Origin: Benincasa hispida
Lineage: Eukaryota > Streptophyta > Magnoliopsida > Cucurbitales > Cucurbitaceae
NCBI RefSeq assembly: GCF_009727055.1
Contig: NC_052350.1
Location: 34,372,172-34,436,171 of the forward strand
Length of the DNA stretch: 64,000 nt
Reading direction: 5' to 3'
The translations under genes were made by a program, and so were the position numbers. This document shows, one piece after another, positions 11,285-23,200 of the stretch. The notes under the pieces were generated by a model that was given only the letters and a program-made list of their open reading frames with translations, was not told the DNA's origin and did no database searches. Within the stretch, counting starts at the first letter, position 1, and each line of letters begins with the position of its first letter.

Positions 11285-14200
11285 CTGTTTTTATGAAATT
11301 TATGGTATGTATTACTTATAAAGAAACTATTTCTCAAGCAATTATTTGTTAAATGAAATAAGAGTTATCTAACATACAACAAAACTTCTTATACACAATG
11401 TTACATGTTAAGAAACATCATAGATAAACCCAGAAGAACTAAAGTTATAATAGAACTTGTTACACAATGTTACAACATTTTAAGAAACATCATAGATAAA
11501 CACAGAAAAATTAAAGTTATAATAGAAAACAACTCAAATTAGAATCATCCATAGTGGTTTTCGTAGGCACAATAATCAACATTTCAGACAACTCAACATG
11601 ATTAACAATATAGTTAACACGGTCCATAACCTTAAAAGGTATAAGATGATCAACAGAATTCACATGAGTATTATGAGTAATTTGGTCAGCATTCACAACC
11701 CTAGATTTTTAAAAACTCATAAACAAGTCAAGACGAGTCACATTTCTGGACTTCTCTACAGAAATACTAGGTATAGTAGTAGATGTATTACCTTCAGGTT
11801 CTTTAGGAGAGGCATTAAACTAATTTGAAGTATCTATAGAAACATACCTTGTGAGGTCTTCCATTGTTATAATACCCTTTTTAACAACACGCCTTTCCAT
11901 CTAAATTTTCTTATTTATCATAGGCTCAAATCTTTTCTTATTGACAAATGAGTTTTCAACAAAGGCACCACCATTTGAGAAAGGAACTTTTCTCACTGAA
12001 CACCATAGACATTGACATTCGATGGAGAACCATCCTTCTTGGAAGCCTACTTTTCCTTTAAAGTTTTCCTGACATGAACTAATTTACTCTCAAATGAGAG
12101 TGTAACTTGACAAGAATTCACCATCCAGAAAAAAAGCATATTAAACATAATGGTAGACAAGTCAAACACAAAACTGACAATGTCAACATTTTTCAAAATC
12201 ATAATTGAGTTTTTTTTGCTTATCGCTTACTTTGCACTTTGACTTTCCTTGATCAGATATCTTTAGTTGCTACAAGTCAATTCTGTAAGGACGTAAAGTT
12301 TCCTTGAGGGATACAAATTGCACTATTTCCACAACTTTCATCTGTTAATTCAGAGATCCTAAAAAGTAAATAAGTTCTCTAACCATACTCATTTCATGCT
12401 CAGTTTGCATCTGTTGGACAAAAAGCTCCACCGTCTTTTGAGAGATAGCTTATTCTGGAATCGTATTTTTCACTGAACAATGATCAACTTGACCAAACTT
12501 CTTATGCAAGAGCGTAATTTCATTGTGCTTAGAGAAGTTACAGACAAAATTAACAACATTAGGAATCCATATATAGCAATTATCAGAAGAACACATACCT
12601 AACATTATAAGAGATTTATCATTACCCGTCACCAAACATTGGTCTTTTAAGAAACTAATATTTAAGCCTTGATCACATAACTAACTGATACTGATGAGAT
12701 CTGTTGTAATACCTTCCACAAGCATGACATCTTGGAGAAAGGAAAGGGATATTGGATTTGCCTTCTACTAAGATTTTTTCTTTTTTCCTTATCACCAAAC
12801 ATGACATGACCAAAATCACAAGACTTGGAGATTGTTATAAAAGGCTTCTCACCTATCATACGTCTCGAGCATCTACTATCAAAATGTCAAAAATCTTTTG
12901 TGGAGGATCGAAAGATGTAAGTATTATATTGCATCGAACACATGCTTTCAAATGCCACTCCTGCTTCAATTGAGGGGTTAAAGACTTTTGAATGTAGCCT
13001 TTCCTGACCTGAGTAAAAGATGGTCGGGATAAATTTTTATAAACACCTTTCAATTTAAAACAATAAGGTCTATTGTGACCATTTTTACCACAGTGATGAG
13101 AAACCCATACCCTTTTGGCAAGTTTTACAGACTTTTGAGAGGATGTTTGTGTAGATGTTGAGGACAAATGTGCTGACATCTGCTTCTGGTCACATCCAAC
13201 TATAGTTTCTTCTTTCCCCTAATAAATAAGCTAATCATCAATGCTTTTTTTTGTTTTAGAGTATCCAAGATTTTATAGATCATTTGCTCCCGGGTTCAAC
13301 ATCTTTAAAGATTTATACACAAATTCCAATTCACTCATATTCCAATTCACTGTTACTTGTGTTCACCTCACATTTAAGCTCAGAGACAGTACTTATATAT
13401 CTATGATTTTTAGTAAGAAGAGTCTCAGTTCTTTCTATCTGAACATCCAAGGTTTTTATGTCATTAAGTCATTGTTGATTTAAAATATGATAAGATTTTT
13501 CAATATGCGAATCTTCTTCTTTTTCACCACTAACTGATACATGCCATGGAATGCATATTTTTTAGCCTTTATTTGTGTACTTTTACTTTGAAAAATGGAT
13601 TATTGTATGAGTTTTCCTCTAATTTTAGTCGTAGTCAGTTAAAATGAGCTCACTAGTGGATAATTGTGCTTAAAAGATGTTATTTGCTGATTTAGAGCTG
13701 ATTTGGTATATTTTGACAGGTTTTTGGTTGTTTCTGCTGATTTCTATCTGATGCACCTATATTAGAGTGATGCACTCGCATTAGAAAAATCTTAATTTTC
13801 CAGATTCACATTTAGTCAATTCTGGTTGCTATTTTTATGATGAAAGCTATTATTCAACACCTAAAATGATGGATAAACGTCTAGAGCATGATTTTAGGTC
13901 ATTTCTCAACCACTTTGGTGCCTATAAAAGGGAAGAAAGCCCTTCATTTCATGAATCAACTCTCCATTTTCGAATTCATCATCATTTCGGCTTCTTTTCA
14001 AGTAAGGCATAACGACTCTAGTTTATCTCTTCCCGTGAAAGCATGTGGTGAGAGAAGATTCGTCCTTGAAAAAGAAGAATCAACCTAGAGAAACACTAAG
14101 AAACTAAGGATTTGCCTCAAGGCACCTTACAGTTGTATTTTCTAGCATTATTTTTTTTATTCATTTGTTGTAATTTTTTATTTTCTTTCTTTACCCGTTC

Positions 14201-17200
14201 AACATTATCTTATAGCTATAATTTTTTATTTAATGAAATCTAGTCATTTATTATTAATCATGAGCTAAAGTCTCTAAGGGATTCAGTTATGTGAATACCC
14301 TAGGGTTTAATGGCTTGAGTAATGCTTTCATACCTCTTTGACTTTTCTATTTTCTTTGTTGAGTTTATGGAAAAAGATTGTTAAGTTAAACTGATAACTT
14401 AATTTAGCAATCTAGTGGAGTCTTAATGCTAAAAAGGTTTGGATATAAATTAGAGTCACAAAGGAATACGATATTAAGAGCCTAGAAATATGAGGGTCAG
14501 TCATAAGAGACATCATAGGATAAAGAATCTAAGCTTAAACTAATCTAAGATCTAGCTAACCATGAAACATTAGGCATTAGCTACTTAGATCTCCTAAAAG
14601 AAATTGACACAAGACCAAATAGAAGTAGTTATCTATTCTTGCATATTTCACTGTCATGTGACCGCATCATTTATAGCATAGAACCCAAAAGGTTGAAATA
14701 TAATTTTATTCCTATTCAACACTTCTTATTAGTGCTTTTATCATTAGTTAACCTCAAAGTCACTTATTTACAGGGTACCCCTAGGTTTGCATTGAAAATC
14801 TCTTTCTTAAAATAATTGAATTGCATAAATAGTCTCGTGAGATTTGACTCTTGGAATAGTTAAAGATTTATTACTTCATCGACAGTGTATGCTTGCACTT
14901 AGACTATATGTATTCTCATTTTTATCTCTCATACACGTTTGGTTGACCATTGGCACTACATTTTTCTTCTTTATTTTTGCACAAATGAGTGTCCTCGATA
15001 ATGTGGCTAACAAAGGTTTTGACATCTTCTTCAGATTCATTACTATCTCCAGAATCTTATTTAGCCAAAGATACCACATAGCACTTACTTTTTCGTTTAA
15101 GATAATTGGGGCATTCAGACTGATGGTGATCGAAACCTTCACATTCCTTGCAAGGGAATGAATATTTATATGACCATTGATGCCAGAGTTGTCTACATTA
15201 TTCTTCCGATTATGAGATCTGTAAGGTTTCGTAGATGTGCCTCCATTTGCTTTAAACTTCCAAGGAACATAGTTCCTAGATCTATTTTCAAAATGCTTCA
15301 GAACTTTGTTAAACTGTTTGGACAGTAAAGAGATTGAGTCTACAAAAGATTCTTCTAAGTCACCAGTTTTATCATCGAATTGATCATCTGCAAAGGATTG
15401 TAGCAATGCCTTTGATTTTCTTGTTTAATTTGATGTCAAGTGTCATTTCAAACGGACGCAAGGATCCGAACAATTCATCAACTTTCATAGCTAAAATATC
15501 TTGTGCTTCTTCAATGGTTGTCATCTTCATGTCAAACCTCTTCCACAGAGTTCTAAGAACTTTTCTAACCAATTTCTCTTATAAGTTCTTCTCACCGTGA
15601 AAGATAGCACTGAGGGTATGAGAATTCCCTATGGATGATTTGTCCTCAGTCTCAGTCCATTCAACTTCAGACTTAAGGGCGTTCCCAACATTAGGAACAA
15701 CAATCTGAGGAGGACTGCATCCAGTTTACCACTACTTTCCAAGTCGTGTGATCAATAGAATATAAAAAAGCTATCATTCTAGCCTTCTAATATGAGTAGT
15801 TTATTTCAATTTGAAGAAATTCGGATCGAAACACCAGAAGTAATTGCGACTCTCTCTAATACCAATTGAATTAAAGGTTATCTAACACACGAAATAACTT
15901 CTTACACACAATGTTACAACATTTCCAAAAACGTCATAGATAAATATAAAAAAACTAAAGACAGAATAAAACATAGAGTTTGGTAACCCAGCTCAACGCA
16001 ATACCATCTACGTTTGGGGACAGTGTGCCGGTGAAAAGATATATTCACTAATACAAAGCCAAGGAATTACAACGATGTACTTATCTGAAAATGAACGATA
16101 ATTACAGTGACACTCGAATAACCCAACTTAGAGACCAATCACTTAGGCTCCCTCTAAGTGTGAGACTCCCTCTCAATGAAACTTAGGTTCCCCCTAAGTA
16201 TGAGATCTTCTCATCTTCAACGTACTTAGGATCCCCCTAAGTATAAGAATATTAATGAATGACGACTTTGTCTCCCCCTAAATGTGATACTCCCTCTCAC
16301 CAAAATTTTATCTTTCCACCTTCAAATGAAGATCACTCCACTGGATTAACTTAGACTCTTTCTAAGTTTGAGAATCCCTTCTCAAGTTGTTGAAGAATAA
16401 ACAAACACGATCTAGAATAAGTCTCAAAATCTACAACAATACAATCTTCTCCGATGAAAGATTAATAGACTTGTGGTTCAAAAGAAATCACATAAGACAA
16501 CTAGTTTCAAAGAATTTGTAAAATGATCAACCCTAAAACTGAACAAAACCATGGTATATATATATATGGCTAGCTTTGGGAAGATATTCAAAGAATGAAG
16601 AAATAATTTCTATAGGGAAAAATACAGCAGGTCACTAAATCTACATAATAATCTTGACAGATGAGGAAAAAAATATTTTGCAGAATTTTCTATCTATCAT
16701 GTTACAATGTCCTTGACAATGTCACAACATGTTGTAAGACATGTCACACATGTTTTAGAAATATGTTGTTCTAGTTTTTCATATAATAAATAGGTCAATC
16801 ACACTGTAATGACAAATGCTCTAACACTAAATATAAGTTATCTATAAAAGGATTTGAATAAATAGTACAATACAAAAATATGAGAGTTTAATTTTATTTT
16901 AATCATTGGTTTCATAACTTAGATCTCTACCTTGAAATGAACAAAGTGAAAATATTAGCTCATTCCAGTAACCTCCTCGCATCCTTTTCCAAGAAGATCA
17001 AAGTTAATTAGCCCAAAACATCACTTGAATTTTAGATTGAGCACTGGTTTCGACAATATGTTTGTTGCTTATCAGAGATACGTATCTCCAAAGGTATCAT
17101 TTCTTTTTTTTTTTCAATTTGTTTATACATGAAATGAAATTTTATGTCAATATATTTAGTACCATGATGGAACTGATGGTTTTCAGACAACTGTATGGTA

Positions 17201-20200
17201 TTTTAGTCGTCATAGTATATTTTTATTGTCTTTTCTTTTATGCCAAAATGCTGAAAATGTTAGCTTTTTTATTGCCTTTAAAAAATTTATGAACTTTGTC
17301 TCTATAGTAGATAGGGCGACCTCATATTGGAGTGTATAATGGTGATAAGCACTTGAAAAGTGCTTTTGTTGCTTTCAATTTAGAGATCTGTTCATTAAAT
17401 ATGATTAGATTTAAAGTCATTTATTAGAGATTTTCAAGAATTGAACAAGAGAGTGGGAATTGGAGCTAAATGATAAAAAAATAGTCCATTTGTGCCTACT
17501 AAGGATACTTAGGGCTATTTCTACAAATAAGGGAGGAAAAAAGGCCAAAAATTGATGCTCCCCTCGATGTTAGGGAACGCTGAAAACCCAAATGCAACAT
17601 TCAGGGTAGCATTACAACGTTAGGACACAACATCGCAATGCTACAAAGTTATTCACCCTATCATTGTTGCGACGCTATGGGGTGCTATGCACAACGCTTG
17701 CTAGCATCACAACACTAGCCAACAACATCGCGACATTGACCCAAAAATTTTATAAATATTAGGGTTTGCCATATGATAAGGATAATGTGTCTTACACATA
17801 TTTTGAGTGGCTGAGTTACTAAGTGAAGGTCCAAAGAGTAAAAGAGGATTCTTTGAAATAGATCAATCTAAATCATAGATTCTAGATTTAAGTATGTCGA
17901 TGAACATAAAAAAATGTAGAACCTTTGTATGAAATAAAGAATTGATCACTAGAATTAATAAGAAGAAATATTTTAATTATTGAGATGTCGTAACCCATCT
18001 TGTTTCTGGTCCTTTAATTAAATTGACAACTGTTGGCTAACTTATTATTTTTCAGGCCCAAGTAGAGAAGGAAGGATGATCCAATTCATTGTTAGGTGAA
18101 AGGAAAGGCTTAGGAAGAGCCATGAACATCAGCTCAGAGATTAACACGTGGTGAATACCACTAACACTGATTTGTTGGAAATGTGATGAGCTGATGGAAA
18201 TTTCTTCAAGTAAACAATACTTTCTTTCTCTCTCTATCTCACATTTTTGAAACCCTCTAAACTCTCTCTAACCCTTCTCTGTTCTTGGAAATATTTGCAG
18301 ATAATGAAGAAGAGATTCAAGCATGCAATGAAGTAAAGAGAAAGAGGAAGAAGAGATCTACACAGTGATGTACGTGGTTCGGCAAGGAGGTGCCTACATC
18401 CACGGGAAGGGAGCTAAATCTTTATTGAAGACTACATAAATGATAAGTATTCTTTTCTTCTTACAGATCTTGAACAAACTGAAGTAAAAGTTGTAAAATG
18501 ATTTGAATGTAACACATTTATATAGGTTTACAATTATGTTACAAGTTTGTTAGTCGGTCTGAATGAAGAAAAAATTGTTGTTGTGATTATATCTTCAAAT
18601 CTCCATCTTAATCTCAACTCAATAGTCCTCTTCCTTCCAAATCTAACTAATTCTTACCGGTTTTCAGGTAACATGAAGTTGATCTATTCGAGACACTTAG
18701 TGAGCTTGAGTTTCGAGCCAGGTTTGATAAGCATATCAGCTGTGTTCTCCAAGGTATGGACCTTTAGAACTTCGATTTGTCCTTGTTCAATCCTGTCTCC
18801 GACGAAATGAAATTTTATGCTCATATGTTTTTTTCTTGAATGGTATTATGGGTTTTGGAAAGATGGATAGCACTTTGGTTATCACAGTAGATCTTAACTA
18901 CAGTTTGTTTGATGCCAAAGTCTTCCATCAAGCCTTTTAACCACGATGCTTCTTTTATAGCTTCTGAAAGTGCCATGTACTGTACTTCAGTAGTTGATAG
19001 GATTGTAATTGATTGTAAATTGGCCTTTCAACTTAGTAGATTATGCTATATAAGAAGAGGTAACCAGTCAGTGATCTTCATTTGTCTTGATCCCCTGCAA
19101 AGCCTGAATCAACAAACCCATATAGCTCAAGTTCTGTCTCTTGAACACTTTGGTAGATTAACTTAGACTGTTTAAACCAGATTATATACCTAAGTATCTA
19201 TTTGGTAGCTTCCCAATGTCTTCTTCCAGGGTTTGATATGTACCTACTGACTAGGCTTGCACAATAGGATAGATCAGAGATCATAAGTTACATCAAGCTG
19301 CCTACTGCCTGACTATAGGGAACCAGTTGCATATGATTTAAGTGTTCCAAGTCAGTTTTCTTAGGTGAATTAGCTGAGGATAGTTTAAAATGATGAGCAA
19401 TACAGTTACAGGTTTAGCATTAGTCATGTTGAATTTTCTAATGATTTTCTCACAGTAGTTGGTTTGACTAATGCTAAGTGTAGAGGAACCCCTGTCTATA
19501 TTAATTTCAATCCCAAGGATTTTCTTAGACTGACCCATATCCTTCATGTCAAACTCTCTAATTAGGAGATTTTTGACATGACTTAAATCTTCTTTAGAAC
19601 TCCCAGTTAGCAACATATCATCAACATACAAAAGTAAGTATACCTTGTTCTTGTAGGAAGTTGACTTTACATAGGTACAATATCATAGGTGCTTTTCTAA
19701 AACCCAATACTCTCAATGTAGTAATTGAATCTTCTGTACCAGCATCTAGGAGACTGCTTAAGTCCATAAATAGACTTATTTAAAAGACAGTAGAGGTCCT
19801 CCTTTTCCTTTTCTTCAAAACCATTTGGCTGAACCTTGTAAATACTCTCATCTAGGTGGCCATGTAGGAAAACTGTCTTTACATCTAGTTGGTCTAATTC
19901 AAGGTTATACTGAGCAACTAAGGATAACAAGAGTTTAATTGAGGTTTGCTTTACCATAGGTGAAAAGATCTCAGAATAGTCAATACCTTCCCCCTGTGTG
20001 AATCCCTTAGCCACTAATCTTACATTATATCTATGCTTTTCTTCTTTAGAAGTGCCCTCCTTCAGTTTATAGATCCATTTAGATGTTATTGGCTTGCATC
20101 CTTTAGGCAGAGGAGTTTCGGTCCAAGTGTTATTAACACTCAATGATTACATTTCTTCCCACATAGCTGTAATCCAATTTCAAGCATTAGGGCAACTTAC

Positions 20201-23200
20201 CCCCTCTTCAAAGTTACCTGGTTCTTGGTCATTTGGAGCTATAGTTGTATTTAAAACTAGGTTCATATAGTTTGTTTCAGTATACCTAGCTGGAGGAAAA
20301 ATCACCCTTCTTTGTTTGTCCCTTGCTAATGAGTATTGACTCAAATCAGGTTGAGCTTCAATATGTTCTATTAGCTCTCCTGTAGTTTCCTCTTCTTCTT
20401 CTGAATCATTAGGAGAATCCTGACTAGTGGACTTATCTTTAGGTGCCTCCACTTCAATTCTAGTGGTAGGACTCTTTGGTATCTCAATTGTAGTCTTCTC
20501 TTTTTGCATGAACATTTTCTTTTCTCTAAAAGTGAAATCCTTGTTGACCAAAAATCTTTCCTCAACAGAATTCCACATTTTAAAGCCCTTTACACATTCA
20601 GTGAACCCTACAAACATACATTTTACAATCCTAGACTTAAGTTTTCCCTAATTTTGATGTATGTACCCAACACATCCAAATACCCTTAGGTTATCCAAGT
20701 TAGGAGGATGTTTGGACCATTTTTCTTCAAGAGTTAAAAAGTTTAGGGATGTATGTGGGCACCTATTTAAGGTGTACACTATATAGCTTGCAGCTTCAGC
20801 CTGGTACTTTTCATTAAGAATGGCATCTGAGAGTAAGCATCTGACCCTTTCCACAATAGTCCTATTAAGCCTCTCTGCTACCCCATTCTGTTGGGGTGTA
20901 TATCTGACTATCCTGTACCTAGTTATGCCTGATTCTTTATAAAATTTGTTAAATTCTTCACTACAAAATTCCAGTCCATTGTCTGTTCTTAGGTATTTAA
21001 TTTTCTTAGAGGTTTGCTTCTCAATCATGAGTTTCCATTCTTTAAATTTGTCAAACACTTGGTCTTTTGATTTAAGAAAGAAAACCCAACTTTTCCTTGA
21101 GAAGTCATCTATAATGGAAAGTAAGTACTTTGTGCCACTTAGGCTAGGTGTTGGAGCTGGTCCTAGAGATGTCCAATTTTTCCACTGGGATGGGGCCCTG
21201 CAGGGCCATACCCCGAACAGGGTAGGGATTTTCCGATTAGGCGGGGAATGGGGGAAAAAATTCCCCGTGAGCTAAACGGGGACGAGGATGGGAATGCATT
21301 CCTCAATCCCCGCCCCGGGCCTCGGCCTCGCCCCGTTCCCCCTCCCCGCCCCGATTTACTTTTACATATTTATTTAGTATAGTTATCTAATGTTATGTTA
21401 TTGTTATTATTATATAATTCTTACATTTAAATTTCAAATTTGATTATTTATTGGGAAAGAAAATGTTTTAAATTTAGATTATATATGTGAATAATTTGAT
21501 TTATATTTATTTCTTTCTACTAAAAAATTAATTAGTTTTTTTAGACCAAAATTTGAGTAATTTATCTTTAAATTCAAATTGTCATATAAAACTAACCATA
21601 ATAAACAATTTAGTGATAAATTTAATTATTTAATTAAAATTTGCTCACATTAGTGATTTAAATTAATTGGTATTTTACAAAAAAAAAAAGGTAACAGAAA
21701 AAAATTTCCCGCGAGGAACCCATCCCTGCCCCGATCCTCGTGGAAAATTTCACGGGGATGGGGAATGAAATGAGGAGTGGGGACGGGGATGGGGAATGGC
21801 ATCCCTAGCCCTGCCCCGCCCCATGGACATCTCTAGCTAGTCCCCACAGATCTGAGTGGATGTAGTCAAGAATAGCTTTTGTTGAATGTTGAGCTTTGGT
21901 AAAGCTATGTCTGGTTGCTTCCCTAAAACACAATGTTCACAAAAGGTTAGCTTGTCTGAAATTCCCTTGGGTAGAATTCCCATTTAGACACTACTTCTAG
22001 CCCTTTAGCACTAATATGAGATAACCTTTTGTGCCATATGTCAGCTTCTGTCATATCATTTGGAGTGGCAACATATGCCCCTGTCATCATCTCAACACCT
22101 CTGACCACGAATAAGTCATTAACTTTTTCCCTAACAAGGACCACCTTTGAGTCTTTTAGAACATCAAGAGTTCCACCCTTACCCCTGTACTCACACTCAA
22201 CTGCATCAAGCATTCCCAAGGAGATTAAATTCCTCTTGAGGAGTGGAACATGCCAAACATTTCTGAGTAGTTTAACAGTCCCATCCTTGAGTTTCATAGA
22301 GACAGTGTCAATATCTTCAATTTTACAGCTTTGGTTGTTCCCCATGTAAACCATTTCTCCATCAATTTATTTGTAGGTGTTAAACCAGGGTCTCATAGGT
22401 GTCATGCGGTAGGTGCACCCAGAATCCAAGACCCAATCATGTTTCCCAAGGGGGTTAACATGATTGGCCTCATCAAGTGTTGAGGGTAGTGCATCAATAT
22501 TTGCATTTAACTTTCTATTTTGGCTTGTTTTCATCTAAATGTTGTTGTTTTATGTCCTTTGAATGATTTGGTTTGAAGTTTCCCCTCACAAACAACCTTT
22601 CACTACTTGGTTGTTCATTTTTAATTGTTTGCAGCTCATGTTTTCTTGTTCTTAGAGCAGAGATGATTGCATCAGTAGATATATTGTCTCTTCCATACTT
22701 CAATGCATTTTTAATTTCCCTATAGGATTCTGGTAAGGAGTTTAGAAGGCCTCATTGTCATCTCCAATTTTCTCCCCTAGATTCTTATACTCAGCAACAA
22801 TCCTTTTGAATTCATCTAGGTTATCTAAAAGTGGTTTTGATGAATCCATTTTAATGGTGAAGAATCTCTCCCTAAGGTACATTTTTTATTAGGAAGATCT
22901 TTAGTAGCATACAAGTCTTCCAATTTTGTCCAAATCCTATAGGCTATCTCTTGATCAAGGACTTGCCTTAAAATATTATCACTTAGGTTTAGGACTAACG
23001 TACCATAGGCTACTAGCTTCTAGTCTTCTTTCTCCTGAGCCGTGACATTGTTTGGTAGAGTTGATGGATCAAGAAGAGCCTTGTGAGCCTTTTGCTGACC
23101 AAGAGTGGCTTTGATTTGGGCCTTCCAAAGGCCAAAATCACCCTTTCCATCAAATTTCTCCACTTCGAATCTTGCTACTGCCATTTGACTGTGAATCTTG

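Larger units (their letters stand above)
11354..16826 (-). mobile_element. Copia-3: decayed copia retrotransposon interrupted by a solo-LTR-like insert, left arm
   Basis: The right-hand 5' LTR is 15,867-16,826. The left-hand LTR starts at 11,354 with matching 'tgaa.taa..gttatctaac' but is cut after about 170 bp. Flanks TTAAA (11,349) and CTAAA (16,827) are a likely degenerate 5-bp target duplication. The primer-binding site TGGTATTAGAGAG lies at about 15,852-15,864. Minus-strand gag, zinc knuckle, protease and pre-integrase pieces are present; integrase core, RT and RNase H are not seen, so an internal deletion is likely. The mirrored copy in the right arm (49,977-51,967) retains only the part up to the deletion. 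Confidence 0.7.

Noticed and set aside
14844..15161. 105-codon plus-strand frame
   Set aside because: Antisense to copia-3 gag; hydrophobic translation is the shadow of a Lys/Glu-rich minus-strand coding sequence.
20946..21275. 109-codon plus-strand frame
   Set aside because: Runs from antisense integrase into the hAT end; not a gene.
22029..22349. 106-codon plus-strand frame
   Set aside because: Antisense shadow of the copia-2 pre-integrase region; the same shadow appears at 5,250-5,507 in copia-1.
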